Positions 37,085 through 47,172 are shown, counted from the first letter of the stretch. The stretch: DNA of 47,780 nucleotides from Acinetobacter sp. B51(2017) (GCF_003711395.1 NZ_PJRJ01000021.1:1-47780), one strand, 5' to 3'. The notes: generated by a model from the sequence alone, not told the origin. Made by a program: numbers and translations.

Positions 37085-38041
37085 TTAGTCTTGGCTTGGG
37101 CGATCAAGTAAACCAAAGCTTAAACGATTGCTTAAGCTACGTTTTGGCGCCTCTTGCGTTGCTGTATCTTGGTCTAAATTGGTTTTGGCTTCACGACCAA
37201 AAATCCCCAATGTGGCACGATTTAAGAAGCTTTCTTCAGAACGTGCCGCACGTAAATTCACCTCACCATTGGCCTTAACCAAATGTGGGTAATTCAGCTT
37301 TAACACCTCAATATATTGCTGTGCCGAAGCTTGATCACCTAATTTGCCATAGCTATAAGCAATGGTCGCCAGCGCTTCAGGAATTTGCGGGGTTTTTGGA
37401 TAGTGCTCAACCACCCATTGACCGCGCTCTAATGCTGCAACCCATGCTTTACGTTTTAAGTTAAAACGTGCCGCATTCATTTCCGCTTCTGCTAGCTCTT
37501 GCCCAATAAACTGCATGCGCTGCGCTGCATCGACTGCATACGTGCTCGATGGATAGCGACGAATAAAATCAACAAAGTTCTGATAGGCCACTTTTAAATA
37601 GCTGACATCACGATGCGCTTGTTTAAGTGAGGTATAACGCAACATGGTGTGATAATTTTGTTCCATGTTGGCCACGCCACGCACATAGTACGCATATTCT
37701 GCTTGTGGATGCTCAGGGTTACTGCGAATAAAACGCTCTGAAAGTGCCACAACGCCTTCATAGTCTTTTTGCTGGAACTTGACATACATCAACTCAAGCT
37801 GCGCCTGAGTGGCATAATCGCCCGTCGGGAAGTATGTATCAATCGCTTCTAAATTTTTTGCAGCTTCGACATATTGACCGCGTTCAAGTGCTTTTTCAGC
37901 TTTTTGAATATAAACTTGTTCACTCGATTGTGGCCCAGTATCGACCACTTGTTTTTTTGGATTACTGCTACAACCCACGATTGCAGATGCAGCGCCAAGC
38001 GTAAGCGCAAGCATTGTAATTTTATAACGTGGCAGCGACAT
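37085..38041 (-). CDS. bamD: BamD, outer-membrane assembly lipoprotein
   Basis: This 318-residue lipoprotein is the essential TPR subunit of the BAM complex that folds outer-membrane beta-barrels. The lipobox IVGC gives Cys24. TPR segments follow (YIQKAEKALERGQYVEAAKN, YDKFQQKDYEGV-like QQKDYEGVVALSERFIRSNP, FVDFIRRYPSSTYAVDAAQR). A disordered C-terminal tail of about 70 residues follows position 250. The ATG has AGAGG 7 bases upstream. It is divergent from rluD, 71 bases away, as in many gammaproteobacteria. Confidence 0.94.
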   Translation of the reverse strand: MSLPRYKITMLALTLGAASAIVGCSSNPKKQVVDTGPQSSEQVYIQKAEKALERGQYVEAAKNLEAIDTYFPTGDYATQAQLELMYVKFQQKDYEGVVALSERFIRSNPEHPQAEYAYYVRGVANMEQNYHTMLRYTSLKQAHRDVSYLKVAYQNFVDFIRRYPSSTYAVDAAQRMQFIGQELAEAEMNAARFNLKRKAWVAALERGQWVVEHYPKTPQIPEALATIAYSYGKLGDQASAQQYIEVLKLNYPHLVKANGEVNLRAARSEESFLNRATLGIFGREAKTNLDQDTATQEAPKRSLSNRLSFGLLDRPSQD

Positions 38042-38112
38042 AAAAATTCCTCTGTTAATACGGGCAATAAGCTACAATTGCACTATTAAATCACTTTTGT
38101 CTGAATGAGCAA

Positions 38113-39165
38113 ATGACCCAAGTACAATCTTCCGATTCTAATATCCCTGAAACTGATTTCAATTTGCTTGAAGATTCAGAGGATGCAGATAACCATACTT
38201 CAGAAACAACTGCAACACGTTTAACGTTGCAAGTTCAACTAGATGAGAGCTATTTGGGTCAGCGTATTGATCAAGTAGCCGCTTTAGTTTGGAACGATTT
38301 CTCCCGCGAAAAACTGAAACAATGGCTCAAAGAAGGCCATTTATTGGTCAATGGCCAAGTAGTTAAACCAAAATACAAATGTGAAGGCAATGAAGTTTTA
38401 AGCTTAGATGTTGAGCTTGAAGCGCAAACACGTAGCCTACCAGAAGATATTCCACTCGATATCGTCTATGAAGATGATGATATTTTAGTCGTGAATAAAC
38501 CAGTGGGTATGGTGGTACACCCGGGTGCTGGTAATAGTTCAGGTACGTTAGTCAATGCCTTATTGCATCACTATCCAAAATCTGCCGAACTCACCCGTGC
38601 CGGTTTAGTGCATCGTATTGATAAAGATACCTCTGGTTTGTTGGTCGTGGCGAAAAACTTAGAAGCGCAATTTGCGTTAAGTAAACAGCTTGCCAAAAAG
38701 TCAGTGTACCGTGTTTATGATTTGATTGTGTATGGCAACATGATTGCAGGCGGTACGGTAGATGAGCCAATTAAACGCCATCCTGTAGATCGTGTCAAAA
38801 TGACCGTATTACCGGGCGGTAAAGATGCAGTCACGCACTATAACGTGAAAGAACGCTTCCAACACTTTACCCGTGTACAAGCGCGCTTAGAAACAGGTCG
38901 TACCCATCAAATCCGTGTGCACTTTAGCTACATCGGTTTTGGTTTAGTCGGTGATCAAGTCTATATGCCGCGTGTACGTGTCCCTGCCGGTGCATCTGAA
39001 TTACTCAATGCGACTTTACGTGGTTTTAGACGTCAAGCACTACACGCAGCGAAATTGGGTCTAATTCACCCACGTAGCGGTGAAGAAATGATGTTTGAAG
39101 CGCCGTGGCCAGAAGACTTCAATGCTTTGGTTGAAGTGTTGCGTAGCGAAAATAAAGCATATTAA
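38113..39165 (+). CDS. rluD: RluD, 23S rRNA pseudouridine synthase
   Basis: This 350-residue enzyme isomerises uridines 1911, 1915 and 1917 of 23S rRNA. An N-terminal S4 RNA-binding domain (about 45-100) precedes the catalytic domain with GLVHRIDKDTSGLLVVAKN, whose Asp is the catalytic residue, and ETGRTHQIRVHFSYIGFG. An extra acidic 35-residue N-terminal tail is present. pgeF follows after 51 bases. Confidence 0.95.
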   Translation: MTQVQSSDSNIPETDFNLLEDSEDADNHTSETTATRLTLQVQLDESYLGQRIDQVAALVWNDFSREKLKQWLKEGHLLVNGQVVKPKYKCEGNEVLSLDVELEAQTRSLPEDIPLDIVYEDDDILVVNKPVGMVVHPGAGNSSGTLVNALLHHYPKSAELTRAGLVHRIDKDTSGLLVVAKNLEAQFALSKQLAKKSVYRVYDLIVYGNMIAGGTVDEPIKRHPVDRVKMTVLPGGKDAVTHYNVKERFQHFTRVQARLETGRTHQIRVHFSYIGFGLVGDQVYMPRVRVPAGASELLNATLRGFRRQALHAAKLGLIHPRSGEEMMFEAPWPEDFNALVEVLRSENKAY

Positions 39166-39216
39166 TAAAAAGTTGGCTATCTTCGGATAGCCATTTTTGT
39201 CGCAAGGATTAAAAAC

Positions 39217-39966
39217 ATGCAATTTGTATCGGGTTTGCCTCAGGGCGTTTATGTAGCACAAACGCGCATTGCGCATGCAGCGGTTATACCTACAGATAAT
39301 CCAAGCCTAAGTGGCTTTAACTTAGCCCTTCATGTCGGTGATGATGCCAAGCGTGTGCAACAGCACCGTATGCAATTGCTGAATCAACTGCATCCTTTTG
39401 GCGTGACCAAAATTACGTGGATGAATCAAACCCATAGTACTTTGTGTCATCGTGTTGAAGATGAAGCCACATTAGTGGCACAAGAGGGCGATGCTTTAGT
39501 CACCAACACCCAAGGCCATGCTTTGATGATGATGACGGCCGATTGCCTACCCGTAGTGTTAGGTAATGCTGCGGGTACAGAAGTGGCGAATTTACATGCC
39601 GGCTGGAAAGGTTTAGCCCATGGAATTGTAGAAAACACCATTGCTGCTATGCACACTAAACCGACTTGGGCATGGCTCGGGGCTGCAATTAGCCAAGCCA
39701 ATTTTGAAATTGGTGCGGAAGTAAAAGCGGCATTTTGCGATAAATATCCCGCTTTGGAAACAGCGTTTATGCCTGGCAAACAAGCAGATAAGTTCTATGC
39801 GGACTTATATGCCATTGCGCGCTATATTTTAGCCAAGCATGGTGTAACTCAGGTTTATGGCGGTGATCAATGTACCTATCGTCAGGCGGATGAGTATTTT
39901 TCTTATCGCCGTGAAGCCAAAACTGGCCGTATGGCAACATTCGTGTTTATGGCTAAAAACTGTTAA
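39217..39966 (+). CDS. pgeF: Peptidoglycan editing factor PgeF (YfiH, laccase-domain family)
   Basis: This 249-residue multicopper-oxidase-type protein (YfiH/DUF152) is known to remove serine-containing muropeptide precursors in E. coli and often lies downstream of rluD, as here. The conserved segments MNQTHSTLCHRV, MMTADCLPVVLGN and NLHAGWKGLAHGIVE carry the metal ligands. Full length, cotranscription with rluD is likely. Confidence 0.92.
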   Translation: MQFVSGLPQGVYVAQTRIAHAAVIPTDNPSLSGFNLALHVGDDAKRVQQHRMQLLNQLHPFGVTKITWMNQTHSTLCHRVEDEATLVAQEGDALVTNTQGHALMMMTADCLPVVLGNAAGTEVANLHAGWKGLAHGIVENTIAAMHTKPTWAWLGAAISQANFEIGAEVKAAFCDKYPALETAFMPGKQADKFYADLYAIARYILAKHGVTQVYGGDQCTYRQADEYFSYRREAKTGRMATFVFMAKNC

Positions 39967-39990
39967 ACTTGAGCAAAATAATCTGCATTG

Positions 39991-40557
39991 ATGGCTATGT
40001 CTTTATCTAATAAATCACTCGCAATTGTCTATCACAGTCCCTATGGACATACCGCTAAAGTGGCGAGCTATATTGCTAAAGGGGCTGCAGAAACGGGTAT
40101 TCATGTCGTTAGTATGTCAATTGAGCATTTAGATTGGGATGCTTTAGATGCAGCCGATGCCATTATCTTTGGTTGCCCAACTTATATGGGCAGTGCACCT
40201 GCTGCATTTAAAGCCTTTATGGATGGTTCATCAAAACGTTGGCAAAAACGTAGTTGGCAGGGCAAACTCGCGGCAGGTTTTACCAATTCAGGTGGCTTAA
40301 GTGGCGATAAATTGATGGTATTACAGCAAATCAACTTATTTGCCATGCAGCATGGCATGTTGTGGTGTGGTTTACCTTTAATGGCAACCGGTTCAAGTGA
40401 AACCGATTTAAACCGCCTATCGAGCTGTTTAGGTTTAATGACTCAATCCGACAATGCACCTGTAGAAATCACACCACCACAAGGCGATTTAGACACTGCG
40501 ATTTGGTTTGGTGAATATATTGCCTTAACATTAGCGCGTTTAGCCTCTAAAACTTAA
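39991..40557 (+). CDS. Flavodoxin/NAD(P)H-dependent oxidoreductase-like protein (WrbA-type)
   Basis: A 188-residue flavodoxin-fold protein. It has the FMN-phosphate loop HSPYGHTAKVASYIAKGA and the second loop GCPTYMGSAPAAFKAFMDG, typical of WrbA/flavodoxin-type NAD(P)H:quinone oxidoreductases. The substrate is unknown. The frame can start at a TTG one codon upstream; the ATG at 39991 is used, though another ATG lies 9 bases further in, and the ribosome site is weak. Follows pgeF by 24 bases. Confidence 0.82.
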   Translation: MAMSLSNKSLAIVYHSPYGHTAKVASYIAKGAAETGIHVVSMSIEHLDWDALDAADAIIFGCPTYMGSAPAAFKAFMDGSSKRWQKRSWQGKLAAGFTNSGGLSGDKLMVLQQINLFAMQHGMLWCGLPLMATGSSETDLNRLSSCLGLMTQSDNAPVEITPPQGDLDTAIWFGEYIALTLARLASKT

Positions 40558-40578
40558 GCTTTTAATGCGCTTAAAACT

Positions 40579-40606
40579 AAAAAACCTCCAAAATGGAGGT
40601 TTTTTA
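40579..40606 (+). terminator. Terminator between the flavodoxin-like gene and smpB
   Basis: The stem CCTCCA / TGGAGG with loop AAA lies between an A-run and a T-run, and serves both converging genes. Confidence 0.9.
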
Positions 40607-41083
40607 TTATTTATGCATAATGCGGGCTTTATCACGTTGCCAATCACGGTCTTTTTCCGTGGCACGTTTATCATGTAATTGCTTACCTTTCACCAAAGCA
40701 ATTTCTAGCTTAGCTAAAGGGCCTTTCCAATAACAGGCTAAAGGTACACAGGAGTAACCTTTTTGATTGACTGCACCTAACAGCTTATCTAATTCACGAC
40801 GACTAAGTAACAGCTTACGGGTACGCGTCGCTTCAGGCACTACATGCGTCGATGCAGATAATAGTGGCTGAATTTGTGCACCAAACAGATAAGCTTCGCC
40901 ATTTTTAAAGGTCACATAGCTTTCGCTCAAGGTCATACGGCCTGCACGTAAAGATTTCACTTCCCAACCTTGTAGCGACAAACCTGCTTCAAATTTTTCT
41001 TCAATAAAATAGTCGTGACGTGCACGTTTATTCTGTGCAATGGTCCCGCCATTATTTTTTTTCACTACCGATACTTTTGCCAT
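40607..41083 (-). CDS. smpB: SmpB, SsrA-binding protein
   Basis: This 158-residue protein binds tmRNA and brings it to stalled ribosomes in trans-translation. [33 protein letters not shown] and [20 protein letters not shown] with the C-terminal basic tail are typical. The ssrA gene is not in this window. It is convergent with the flavodoxin-like gene and divergent from coaD. Confidence 0.96.
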   Translation of the reverse strand: MAKVSVVKKNNGGTIAQNKRARHDYFIEEKFEAGLSLQGWEVKSLRAGRMTLSESYVTFKNGEAYLFGAQIQPLLSASTHVVPEATRTRKLLLSRRELDKLLGAVNQKGYSCVPLACYWKGPLAKLEIALVKGKQLHDKRATEKDRDWQRDKARIMHK

Positions 41084-41180
41084 AATAAGACACTTCCCAA
41101 CTTAAAGACTATTGTGCCCCAAGCGCGCCATGCTGACAATTCATAAATGTTTGAAAAAAATTATGTGGCTTAACTTTTGG

Positions 41181-41210
41181 TTCACTAAAAAAGCCGCTTT
41201 TTGCTAGAAT
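41181..41210 (+). promoter_or_regulatory. Putative coaD promoter
   Basis: TTCACT (41181-41186) and an extended -10 TGCTAGAAT (41202-41210) are separated by 18 bases, about 34 bases before the coaD ATG. Confidence 0.55.
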
Positions 41211-41228
41211 AAGGCTCGAACAAAATAA

Positions 41229-42000
<772 letters not shown>

Positions 42001-42010
42001 TTGCAAAGTT

Positions 42011-42019
42011 TGTTAGAAT
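42011..42019 (+). promoter_or_regulatory. rnpB promoter (extended -10)
   Basis: TGTTAGAAT is an extended -10 ending 7 bases before the RNA's first paired base at 42027. Directly upstream, GCAATTAATTGC (41993-42004) is a 12-bp palindrome overlapping the ferredoxin stop. Confidence 0.6.
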
Positions 42020-42026
42020 GCCGCTC

Positions 42027-42400
<374 letters not shown>

Positions 42401-42432
42401 AAAAATTTTTTACAAAATTGTGAAAAAAGTAC

Positions 42433-42461
42433 TTGACGAATATTTTAATCAGGTACATAAT
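42433..42461 (+). promoter_or_regulatory. Promoter of tRNA-Met copy 1
   Basis: TTGACG (42433-42438) and CATAAT (42456-42461) with a 17-base spacer, followed by a GC-rich discriminator (ACGCCCAC) typical of stringently controlled stable-RNA promoters. Confidence 0.8.
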
Positions 42462-42476
42462 ACGCCCACAGTTTAC

Positions 42477-42553
42477 GGCTATGTAGCTCAGTTGGTTAGA
42501 GCACCGCACTCATAATGCGGGGGTCACAAGTTCAAGTCTCGTCATAGCCACCA
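42477..42553 (+). tRNA. tRNA-Met (CAT), elongator, copy 1
   Basis: 77 bases with encoded CCA. Acceptor stem GGCTATG / CATAGCC, anticodon loop CTCATAA. The body resembles E. coli elongator tRNA-Met rather than the initiator or the Ile2 (lysidine) type. Preceded by its own promoter and followed by a terminator. Confidence 0.95.
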
Positions 42554-42558
42554 TTTTT

Positions 42559-42588
42559 AAGACCACATTCACTAATGTGGTCTTTTTT
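42559..42588 (+). terminator. Terminator after tRNA-Met copy 1
   Basis: Perfect 11-bp stem AAGACCACATT / AATGTGGTCTT with loop CACT and T-run. It lies just beyond the stop of the converging lipoprotein gene, so it can serve both. Confidence 0.9.
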
Positions 42589-42591
42589 TAT

Positions 42592-43002
42592 TTAAAATTT
42601 AGCTTCACAATTTAAGCTGCTGTAATCGAGCTGTATGTGTTGTTGTCGTGCATACATCGCCTGTAATTTTGTCTGTAGCTCGATTGTTGAAAAAATTTGT
42701 TGATCGATTAAGTCGAGTTTTTTAGCACTGATTTTTTGCTCTGCACAGTAGCGTCCTATCAAACGATGCTCTGCTAAGCTGTGTTGTTTAGCGCTATTCA
42801 AATTGTGCCAGCTGCTAATTTTTTGCTGCTGCTTGGCATAAGCGACTAAGACCTCACGCTCTTTTAAGCTAAAGCGCCATGCGTGATTAATATAAGATGC
42901 GACATCCATACGGACGCCATTGTAATTGGTTAAAATCGGTGAGATCAATTGGCAACCTGTTAGTAAAATTAAACACACGTTCGTCAAGATTAAAAATTTC
43001 AT
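42592..43002 (-). CDS. Small lipoprotein of unknown function between tRNA-Met genes
   Basis: I do not recognise a family. The 136-residue protein has a short lipoprotein signal: hydrophobic residues 3-16, lipobox LTGC with Cys17. The mature part is helical, rich in Gln and Lys, with Cys residues near RYCAEQK and at the end (LNCEAKF). The ATG at 43002 is preferred over a TTG 9 codons upstream since it starts the signal peptide. It lies in opposite direction between two identical tRNA genes. Confidence 0.72.
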   Translation of the reverse strand: MKFLILTNVCLILLTGCQLISPILTNYNGVRMDVASYINHAWRFSLKEREVLVAYAKQQQKISSWHNLNSAKQHSLAEHRLIGRYCAEQKISAKKLDLIDQQIFSTIELQTKLQAMYARQQHIQLDYSSLNCEAKF

Positions 43003-43128
43003 ATCCCAATAGCATCCATTTTTATTCAATGATTTAAATGAAATAGCATCCTTTTACGAGTTTTTGCACAAAAACATCACAAATTCTATCGATTTGTTTG
43101 AATTGTGAACATTTGTAAGTAAAACTGC

Positions 43129-43157
43129 TTGACGTAGAGGTAAAATATTTACATAAT
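43129..43157 (+). promoter_or_regulatory. Promoter of tRNA-Met copy 2
   Basis: TTGACG (43129-43134), 17-base spacer, CATAAT (43152-43157): the same boxes and spacing as copy 1, then the shared leader CACAGTTTAC. Confidence 0.8.
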
Positions 43158-43172
43158 GCGCTCACAGTTTAC

Positions 43173-43249
43173 GGCTATGTAGCTCAGTTGGTTAGAGCAC
43201 CGCACTCATAATGCGGGGGTCACAAGTTCAAGTCTCGTCATAGCCACCA
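43173..43249 (+). tRNA. tRNA-Met (CAT), elongator, copy 2
   Basis: 77 bases, identical to copy 1 including CCA and anticodon CAT. Confidence 0.95.
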
Positions 43250-43255
43250 TTTTAA

Positions 43256-43287
43256 AGACCAAGCTCTCAGCTTGGTCTCTTTTTTTT
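43256..43287 (+). terminator. Terminator after tRNA-Met copy 2
   Basis: Stem AGACCAAGCT / AGCTTGGTCT with loop CTC and a run of T; the sequence differs from the terminator of copy 1 apart from the AGACCA/TGGTCT core. Confidence 0.9.
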
Positions 43288-43327
43288 GTGTATTAGAAAA
43301 ATTAAACAATTGAGCATACACAGATAT

Positions 43328-43359
43328 AAAAAAACCCAAACCGAAGTTTGGGTTTTTTT
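43328..43359 (-). terminator. Terminator after nadE
   Basis: Stem CCCAAAC / GTTTGGG with a CGAA tetraloop, flanked by A- and T-runs. Confidence 0.9.
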
Positions 43360-43373
43360 AGGCCTGCAAGCGC

Positions 43374-44999
43374 TTAAATACCAGGCTTCCAACCATTCAC
43401 AATTGGATAACGACGTTCACGGCTATAAGCACGCGATGAAATACGTGGGCCTATCGCGCCTTGACGACGCTTATATTCGCTACGGTCAGTAAGTCGAATC
43501 ACTTTTTCGACCACATCTTTGTCAAAGCCTTTCGCAATAATATCGTCTTGGCTTAAATCTTCTTCAATGTAAGCATACAAAATTGCATCAAGTACTTCAT
43601 AAGGAGGTAATGAGTCTTGGTCTTTTTGATCAGGACTAAGTTCTGCTGAAGGTGGACGAGTAATCACACGCTCAGGAATCACAGGTGTCTCGCTGAGTGT
43701 ATTACGGTATTTGGCCAGTTCAAAGACAATGGTTTTATACACGTCTTTGAGTACTGCATAACCACCGACCATGTCACCATAAAGCGTACAGTAGCCAACA
43801 GACAATTCAGATTTATTGCCTGTAGACAGCACTAAATTACCAAACTTATTCGACAGTGCCATTAATAAGGTACCGCGTGAACGCGCTTGTAAGTTCTCTT
43901 CTGTGGTATCCGCTTTTGCTTCACCAAAGAATGGGAATAGGGTTTGCATAAAGCTATTCACGATTGGGTTGATTTCGGCAATACCAAAGGTAACACCCAT
44001 GGTTTTGGCTTGTGCTGCGGCATCTTCGACGCTGATTTGCGCAGTATAGGTATAAGGCATCATCACCGCTTGGACTTTATCTGCACCAATGGCATCTACA
44101 GCAATGGCTAAGGTTAAAGCTGAGTCAATCCCACCTGATAAACCTAAGATCACACCTGGAAAACCTGAGCGTTGTACATAGTCACGCGTAGCCATCACCA
44201 GACCTTGATAGATCTCTGCCATAGTGTCTAATGGGGCAACAATTTCACCTTGGTTATAGCGCTGCTGATTGGCATCGTATCCAGCGATATAAAGCTTTTC
44301 TTGGTAAGTTGCTGCTTGTAGCGCAACCGAGCCATCTTTATTAATGACGAAGCTGGTACCGTCAAAGATAATGTCATCTTGACCACCGACTTGGTTGACA
44401 TACACCAGATTAAGCTGCAATTGCTTGGCTAACTCTTGCATGGTGATCACGCGATGTTGCGGTTTACCCACTTCATACGGTGACGCATTGAGTACCAAGA
44501 CAGTTTCAACATTGAGCTGAGCGATTTGTTGTACGGTTGGCAATGCCCACACGTCTTCACAAATCAGTACGCCAAACTTGTGACCTAAATATTCAAACAC
44601 TAAATGTTGATGACCTTCGTTAAAATAACGTTTTTCATCAAATACGCTGTAGTTAGGTAGATTCTGTTTGTTGTAGATGCCAAGCACTTGACCATCTTTC
44701 ATCACCGCTGCGGAGTTATAGCGTTGACCATCTTCTGCTTGATGGACAAAACCAAACACCAACACGATGTCTTTAACTGCGCTTAAGGCAGCAAAAGCTT
44801 GCTCGGTACGCTTACTTAAGCTTGGACGTAATAATAAGTCTTCGGCTGAATAACCAATAATTGCTAACTCAGGAAAAACAATGAGATCAGCTTGTTGTTG
44901 TTTCGCAGCATGAATTTGTTCCAGCATTTTTTGAGTATTGGCTTCGATATTGCCAATATGCGGAGAGAACTGTGCAAGGGCAATGTTAAAATTTTTCAT
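43374..44999 (-). CDS. nadE: Glutamine-hydrolysing NAD+ synthase
   Basis: This 541-residue two-domain enzyme amidates deamido-NAD. The N-terminal nitrilase-type glutaminase domain (1-270) has the catalytic Glu (VFPELAIIGYSAEDLLLRP), Lys (YNKQNLPNYSVFDEKRYF) and Cys (GVLICEDVWALPT). The C-terminal ATP-pyrophosphatase domain has the P-loop GLSGGIDSALTLAIAVDA and LSTGNKSELSVGYCTLYGD. It is the large glutamine-dependent form rather than the short ammonia-dependent one. It lies alone, with a terminator directly after it. Confidence 0.96.
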   Translation of the reverse strand: MKNFNIALAQFSPHIGNIEANTQKMLEQIHAAKQQQADLIVFPELAIIGYSAEDLLLRPSLSKRTEQAFAALSAVKDIVLVFGFVHQAEDGQRYNSAAVMKDGQVLGIYNKQNLPNYSVFDEKRYFNEGHQHLVFEYLGHKFGVLICEDVWALPTVQQIAQLNVETVLVLNASPYEVGKPQHRVITMQELAKQLQLNLVYVNQVGGQDDIIFDGTSFVINKDGSVALQAATYQEKLYIAGYDANQQRYNQGEIVAPLDTMAEIYQGLVMATRDYVQRSGFPGVILGLSGGIDSALTLAIAVDAIGADKVQAVMMPYTYTAQISVEDAAAQAKTMGVTFGIAEINPIVNSFMQTLFPFFGEAKADTTEENLQARSRGTLLMALSNKFGNLVLSTGNKSELSVGYCTLYGDMVGGYAVLKDVYKTIVFELAKYRNTLSETPVIPERVITRPPSAELSPDQKDQDSLPPYEVLDAILYAYIEEDLSQDDIIAKGFDKDVVEKVIRLTDRSEYKRRQGAIGPRISSRAYSRERRYPIVNGWKPGI

Positions 45000-45251
45000 T
45001 CCAATAAAATCCTATACCTATCAGGATATGTACATAACTTGAGTTTGTTATTGCTATAAGTCCAAGGTTATGTAGAAGTGTTGAACAGCAAAATAAAGTC
45101 TTAAAATAAGTAATTTGCGGGTTCTACTATATACGAATTGCTGCACGCTGCGTAATGAAATCGTAAAAAAAAGCCCAATCCCACAAAAAAAGCGCGTCTT
45201 TCTTTGCATAATAGGTATTGTTAGTCAGAGTTAATAATGTGTAGGTGCAAT

Positions 45252-45725
45252 ATGACACAGGCCAAATTGGGACAGTGGTTGATTCTCAAACGTCGAGGTT
45301 AAACTTTAGGTGAGAAAGTGTTGGCACAGTCGGTATTTGGCGAGAGTCTTAATTTAGAGCGCGTAGAAATTATCGCACATCGCCTAGTGCTTAAAAATTA
45401 TGCTGTGAGTCCCAATGGTAAGATTTATTTTAATGTTGCCAATTGGTGTGCAGATTTTTCCAGCCAATCACTGGCGCAGCAAAGCTGGTTAATCCATGAA
45501 TTAACCCATGTATGGCAAGTGCAACAGGGGATGCAAGTATTATTGCGCGCCCTGTTTAATCGTAAATACAGTTATGTACTGCAAGAAGGCAAACTATTTT
45601 TTAAATACGGCATTGAACAACAAGCGCAAATGGTGCAAGACTATTTTTTAAGACGTGCCAAAGGACAAGAATGTGCTGCTTATGAAGCCTGTATTCCTTT
45701 TTTAACACGCGCAAAGTTGGCATAA
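45252..45725 (+). pseudogene. HExxH zinc-peptidase-like protein gene, interrupted by an in-frame TAA
   Basis: The frame starting at ATG 45252 (AGGTG upstream) reads MTQAKLGQWLILKRRG, hits TAA at 45300-45302, and then continues in the same frame without a shift as TLGEKVLAQSVFGESLNLERV to a stop at 45725. The main part, from GTG 45318, gives 135 residues with a metal-binding motif HELTHVWQVQQG (HExxH). One T to A change would turn a leucine TTA into this TAA (inference). Alternatively a shorter protein starts at GTG 45318, which has a chance AGG 7 bases upstream. The family is unknown to me by function. A terminator follows. Confidence 0.6.
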
Positions 45726-45755
45726 AAAAAACCGCCCGAAGGGGCGGTTTTTCAG
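45724..45755 (+). terminator. Bidirectional terminator between the HExxH gene and gltA
   Basis: Stem ACCGCCC / GGGCGGT with loop GAAG, between an A-run and a T-run. Confidence 0.92.
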
Positions 45756-45775
45756 AATCTTTAATTCTTAAAGAA

Positions 45776-47053
45776 TTAACGACCTTGGATGTCGCGTTGA
45801 GTTTCGCCAGTGTAAAGCTGACGAGGACGACCGATTTTGTAAGGTGCGCTGTGCATTTCTAACCAGTGGCTGATCCAACCTACTGTACGTGCAAGAGCGA
45901 AGATTACCGTAAACATTTCTGTTGGGATACCAATCGCTTTAAGGATGATACCTGAGTAGAAATCTACGTTAGGGTATAAGTTACGTTTGATGAAGTATTC
46001 GTCAGATAACGCAATACGTTCAAGTTCCATCGCAAGCTCAAGTTGTGGATCGTTGATACCAAGTGCAGTTAACACTTCGTCACAAGTCTCTTTCATTACT
46101 TTCGCGCGTGGATCGAAGTTTTTGTAAACACGGTGACCGAAGCCCATGAGTTTAACTTCTTTAGTCTTCACTTTTTCCATGAAGCCAGCCACGTTTTCTA
46201 CAGAGCCGATTTCGTCAAGCATTGTAAGAACCGCTTCGTTTGCACCACCGTGCGCAGGGCCCCAAAGTGCAGCGATACCAGCAGCGATACATGCATACGG
46301 GTTAGCACCAGTAGAACCAGCTAAACGTACTGTAGACGTAGACGCATTTTGTTCGTGGTCAGCATGAAGTGTGAAGATACGGTCCATTGCTTTAGCAAGG
46401 ATAGGATCAACTTTGTAGTCACGGTCTGCAGGAGTAGCAAACATCATGTACAAGAAGTTTTCCGCGTAGCTTAAGTCGTTACGTGGGTAAACGAATGGCT
46501 GACCCACAGTGTACTTGTAAGTCCAAGCAGCAAGTGTTGGTACTTTTGCAATTAAGCGAATTGCAGTGATTTCACGGTGGTCGATATTTTCGATATCAAG
46601 GCTGTTGTGATAGAACGCAGAAAGCGCACCAACAACACCACACATGATCGCCATAGGGTGCGCGTCACGACGGAAACCGTTGAAGAAGCGACCTACTTGA
46701 TCGTGAACCATTGTGTGGTTACGAACTTTAGCGTCGAATTCAGCTTTTTGTTCAGCAGTTGGAAGCTCACCATTTAAAAGTAAGTAGCAAGTTTCTAAGT
46801 AGTCAGCTTTAGTTGCCAATTGGTCAATTGGGTAACCACGGTGTAAAAGTACGCCTTTACCACCATCAATGAACGTGATTTTAGACTCACAAGCAGCTGT
46901 AGAGACAAAACCAGGATCAAAAGTAAAATGACCTGCAGCCAATACATCTTTAACGTCGATTACGTCAGGGCCTAAAGTGCCGCTGTAAATCGGTAATTCA
47001 ATTTCTTTGCCATCAAGCTGTAATACGGCTTTCTTGCCAGTTACTTCAGACAT
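45776..47053 (-). CDS. gltA: Citrate synthase (type II)
   Basis: This 425-residue hexameric-type citrate synthase condenses oxaloacetate and acetyl-CoA at the entry of the TCA cycle. Active-site segments [20 protein letters not shown] and [20 protein letters not shown] (with the catalytic His), and the Asp in [15 protein letters not shown], are intact. The N-terminal domain of about 40 residues marks the Gram-negative, NADH-sensitive form. It is followed by a terminator and preceded by a long non-coding region; in Acinetobacter the sdh genes usually lie divergently beyond it. Confidence 0.97.
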   Translation of the reverse strand: MSEVTGKKAVLQLDGKEIELPIYSGTLGPDVIDVKDVLAAGHFTFDPGFVSTAACESKITFIDGGKGVLLHRGYPIDQLATKADYLETCYLLLNGELPTAEQKAEFDAKVRNHTMVHDQVGRFFNGFRRDAHPMAIMCGVVGALSAFYHNSLDIENIDHREITAIRLIAKVPTLAAWTYKYTVGQPFVYPRNDLSYAENFLYMMFATPADRDYKVDPILAKAMDRIFTLHADHEQNASTSTVRLAGSTGANPYACIAAGIAALWGPAHGGANEAVLTMLDEIGSVENVAGFMEKVKTKEVKLMGFGHRVYKNFDPRAKVMKETCDEVLTALGINDPQLELAMELERIALSDEYFIKRNLYPNVDFYSGIILKAIGIPTEMFTVIFALARTVGWISHWLEMHSAPYKIGRPRQLYTGETQRDIQGR

Positions 47054-47083
47054 TCAATTGATCTCCTGTCCTGGTGAATGTTA

Positions 47084-47126
47084 GGTCTGATTCATCAACA
47101 TTTTTAATTAATAGTAGAATCAGACC
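47084..47126 (-). repeat. Inverted repeat in the gltA leader
   Basis: Perfect 10-bp arms GGTCTGATTC (47084-47093) and GAATCAGACC (47117-47126) with a 23-base AT-rich spacer, 31 to 73 bases before the gltA ATG. Confidence 0.6.
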
Positions 47127-47144
47127 GGTCAAAAAATTGCTATA

Positions 47145-47172
47145 AGATTAGAGGGTGTGCAAGTTTTGTCAA
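47145..47172 (-). promoter_or_regulatory. Putative gltA promoter
   Basis: On the minus strand TTGACA (47172-47167), 16-base spacer, TAATCT (47150-47145). This puts the transcript start about 85 bases before gltA, with the inverted repeat inside the leader. The -35 is perfect but the -10 is weak. Confidence 0.4.

Noticed and set aside
42477..42553. CAT-anticodon tRNA as tRNA-Ile2
   Set aside because: Body sequence is close to elongator tRNA-Met of E. coli and unlike ileX; the wobble modification cannot be seen in DNA, so a small doubt remains.
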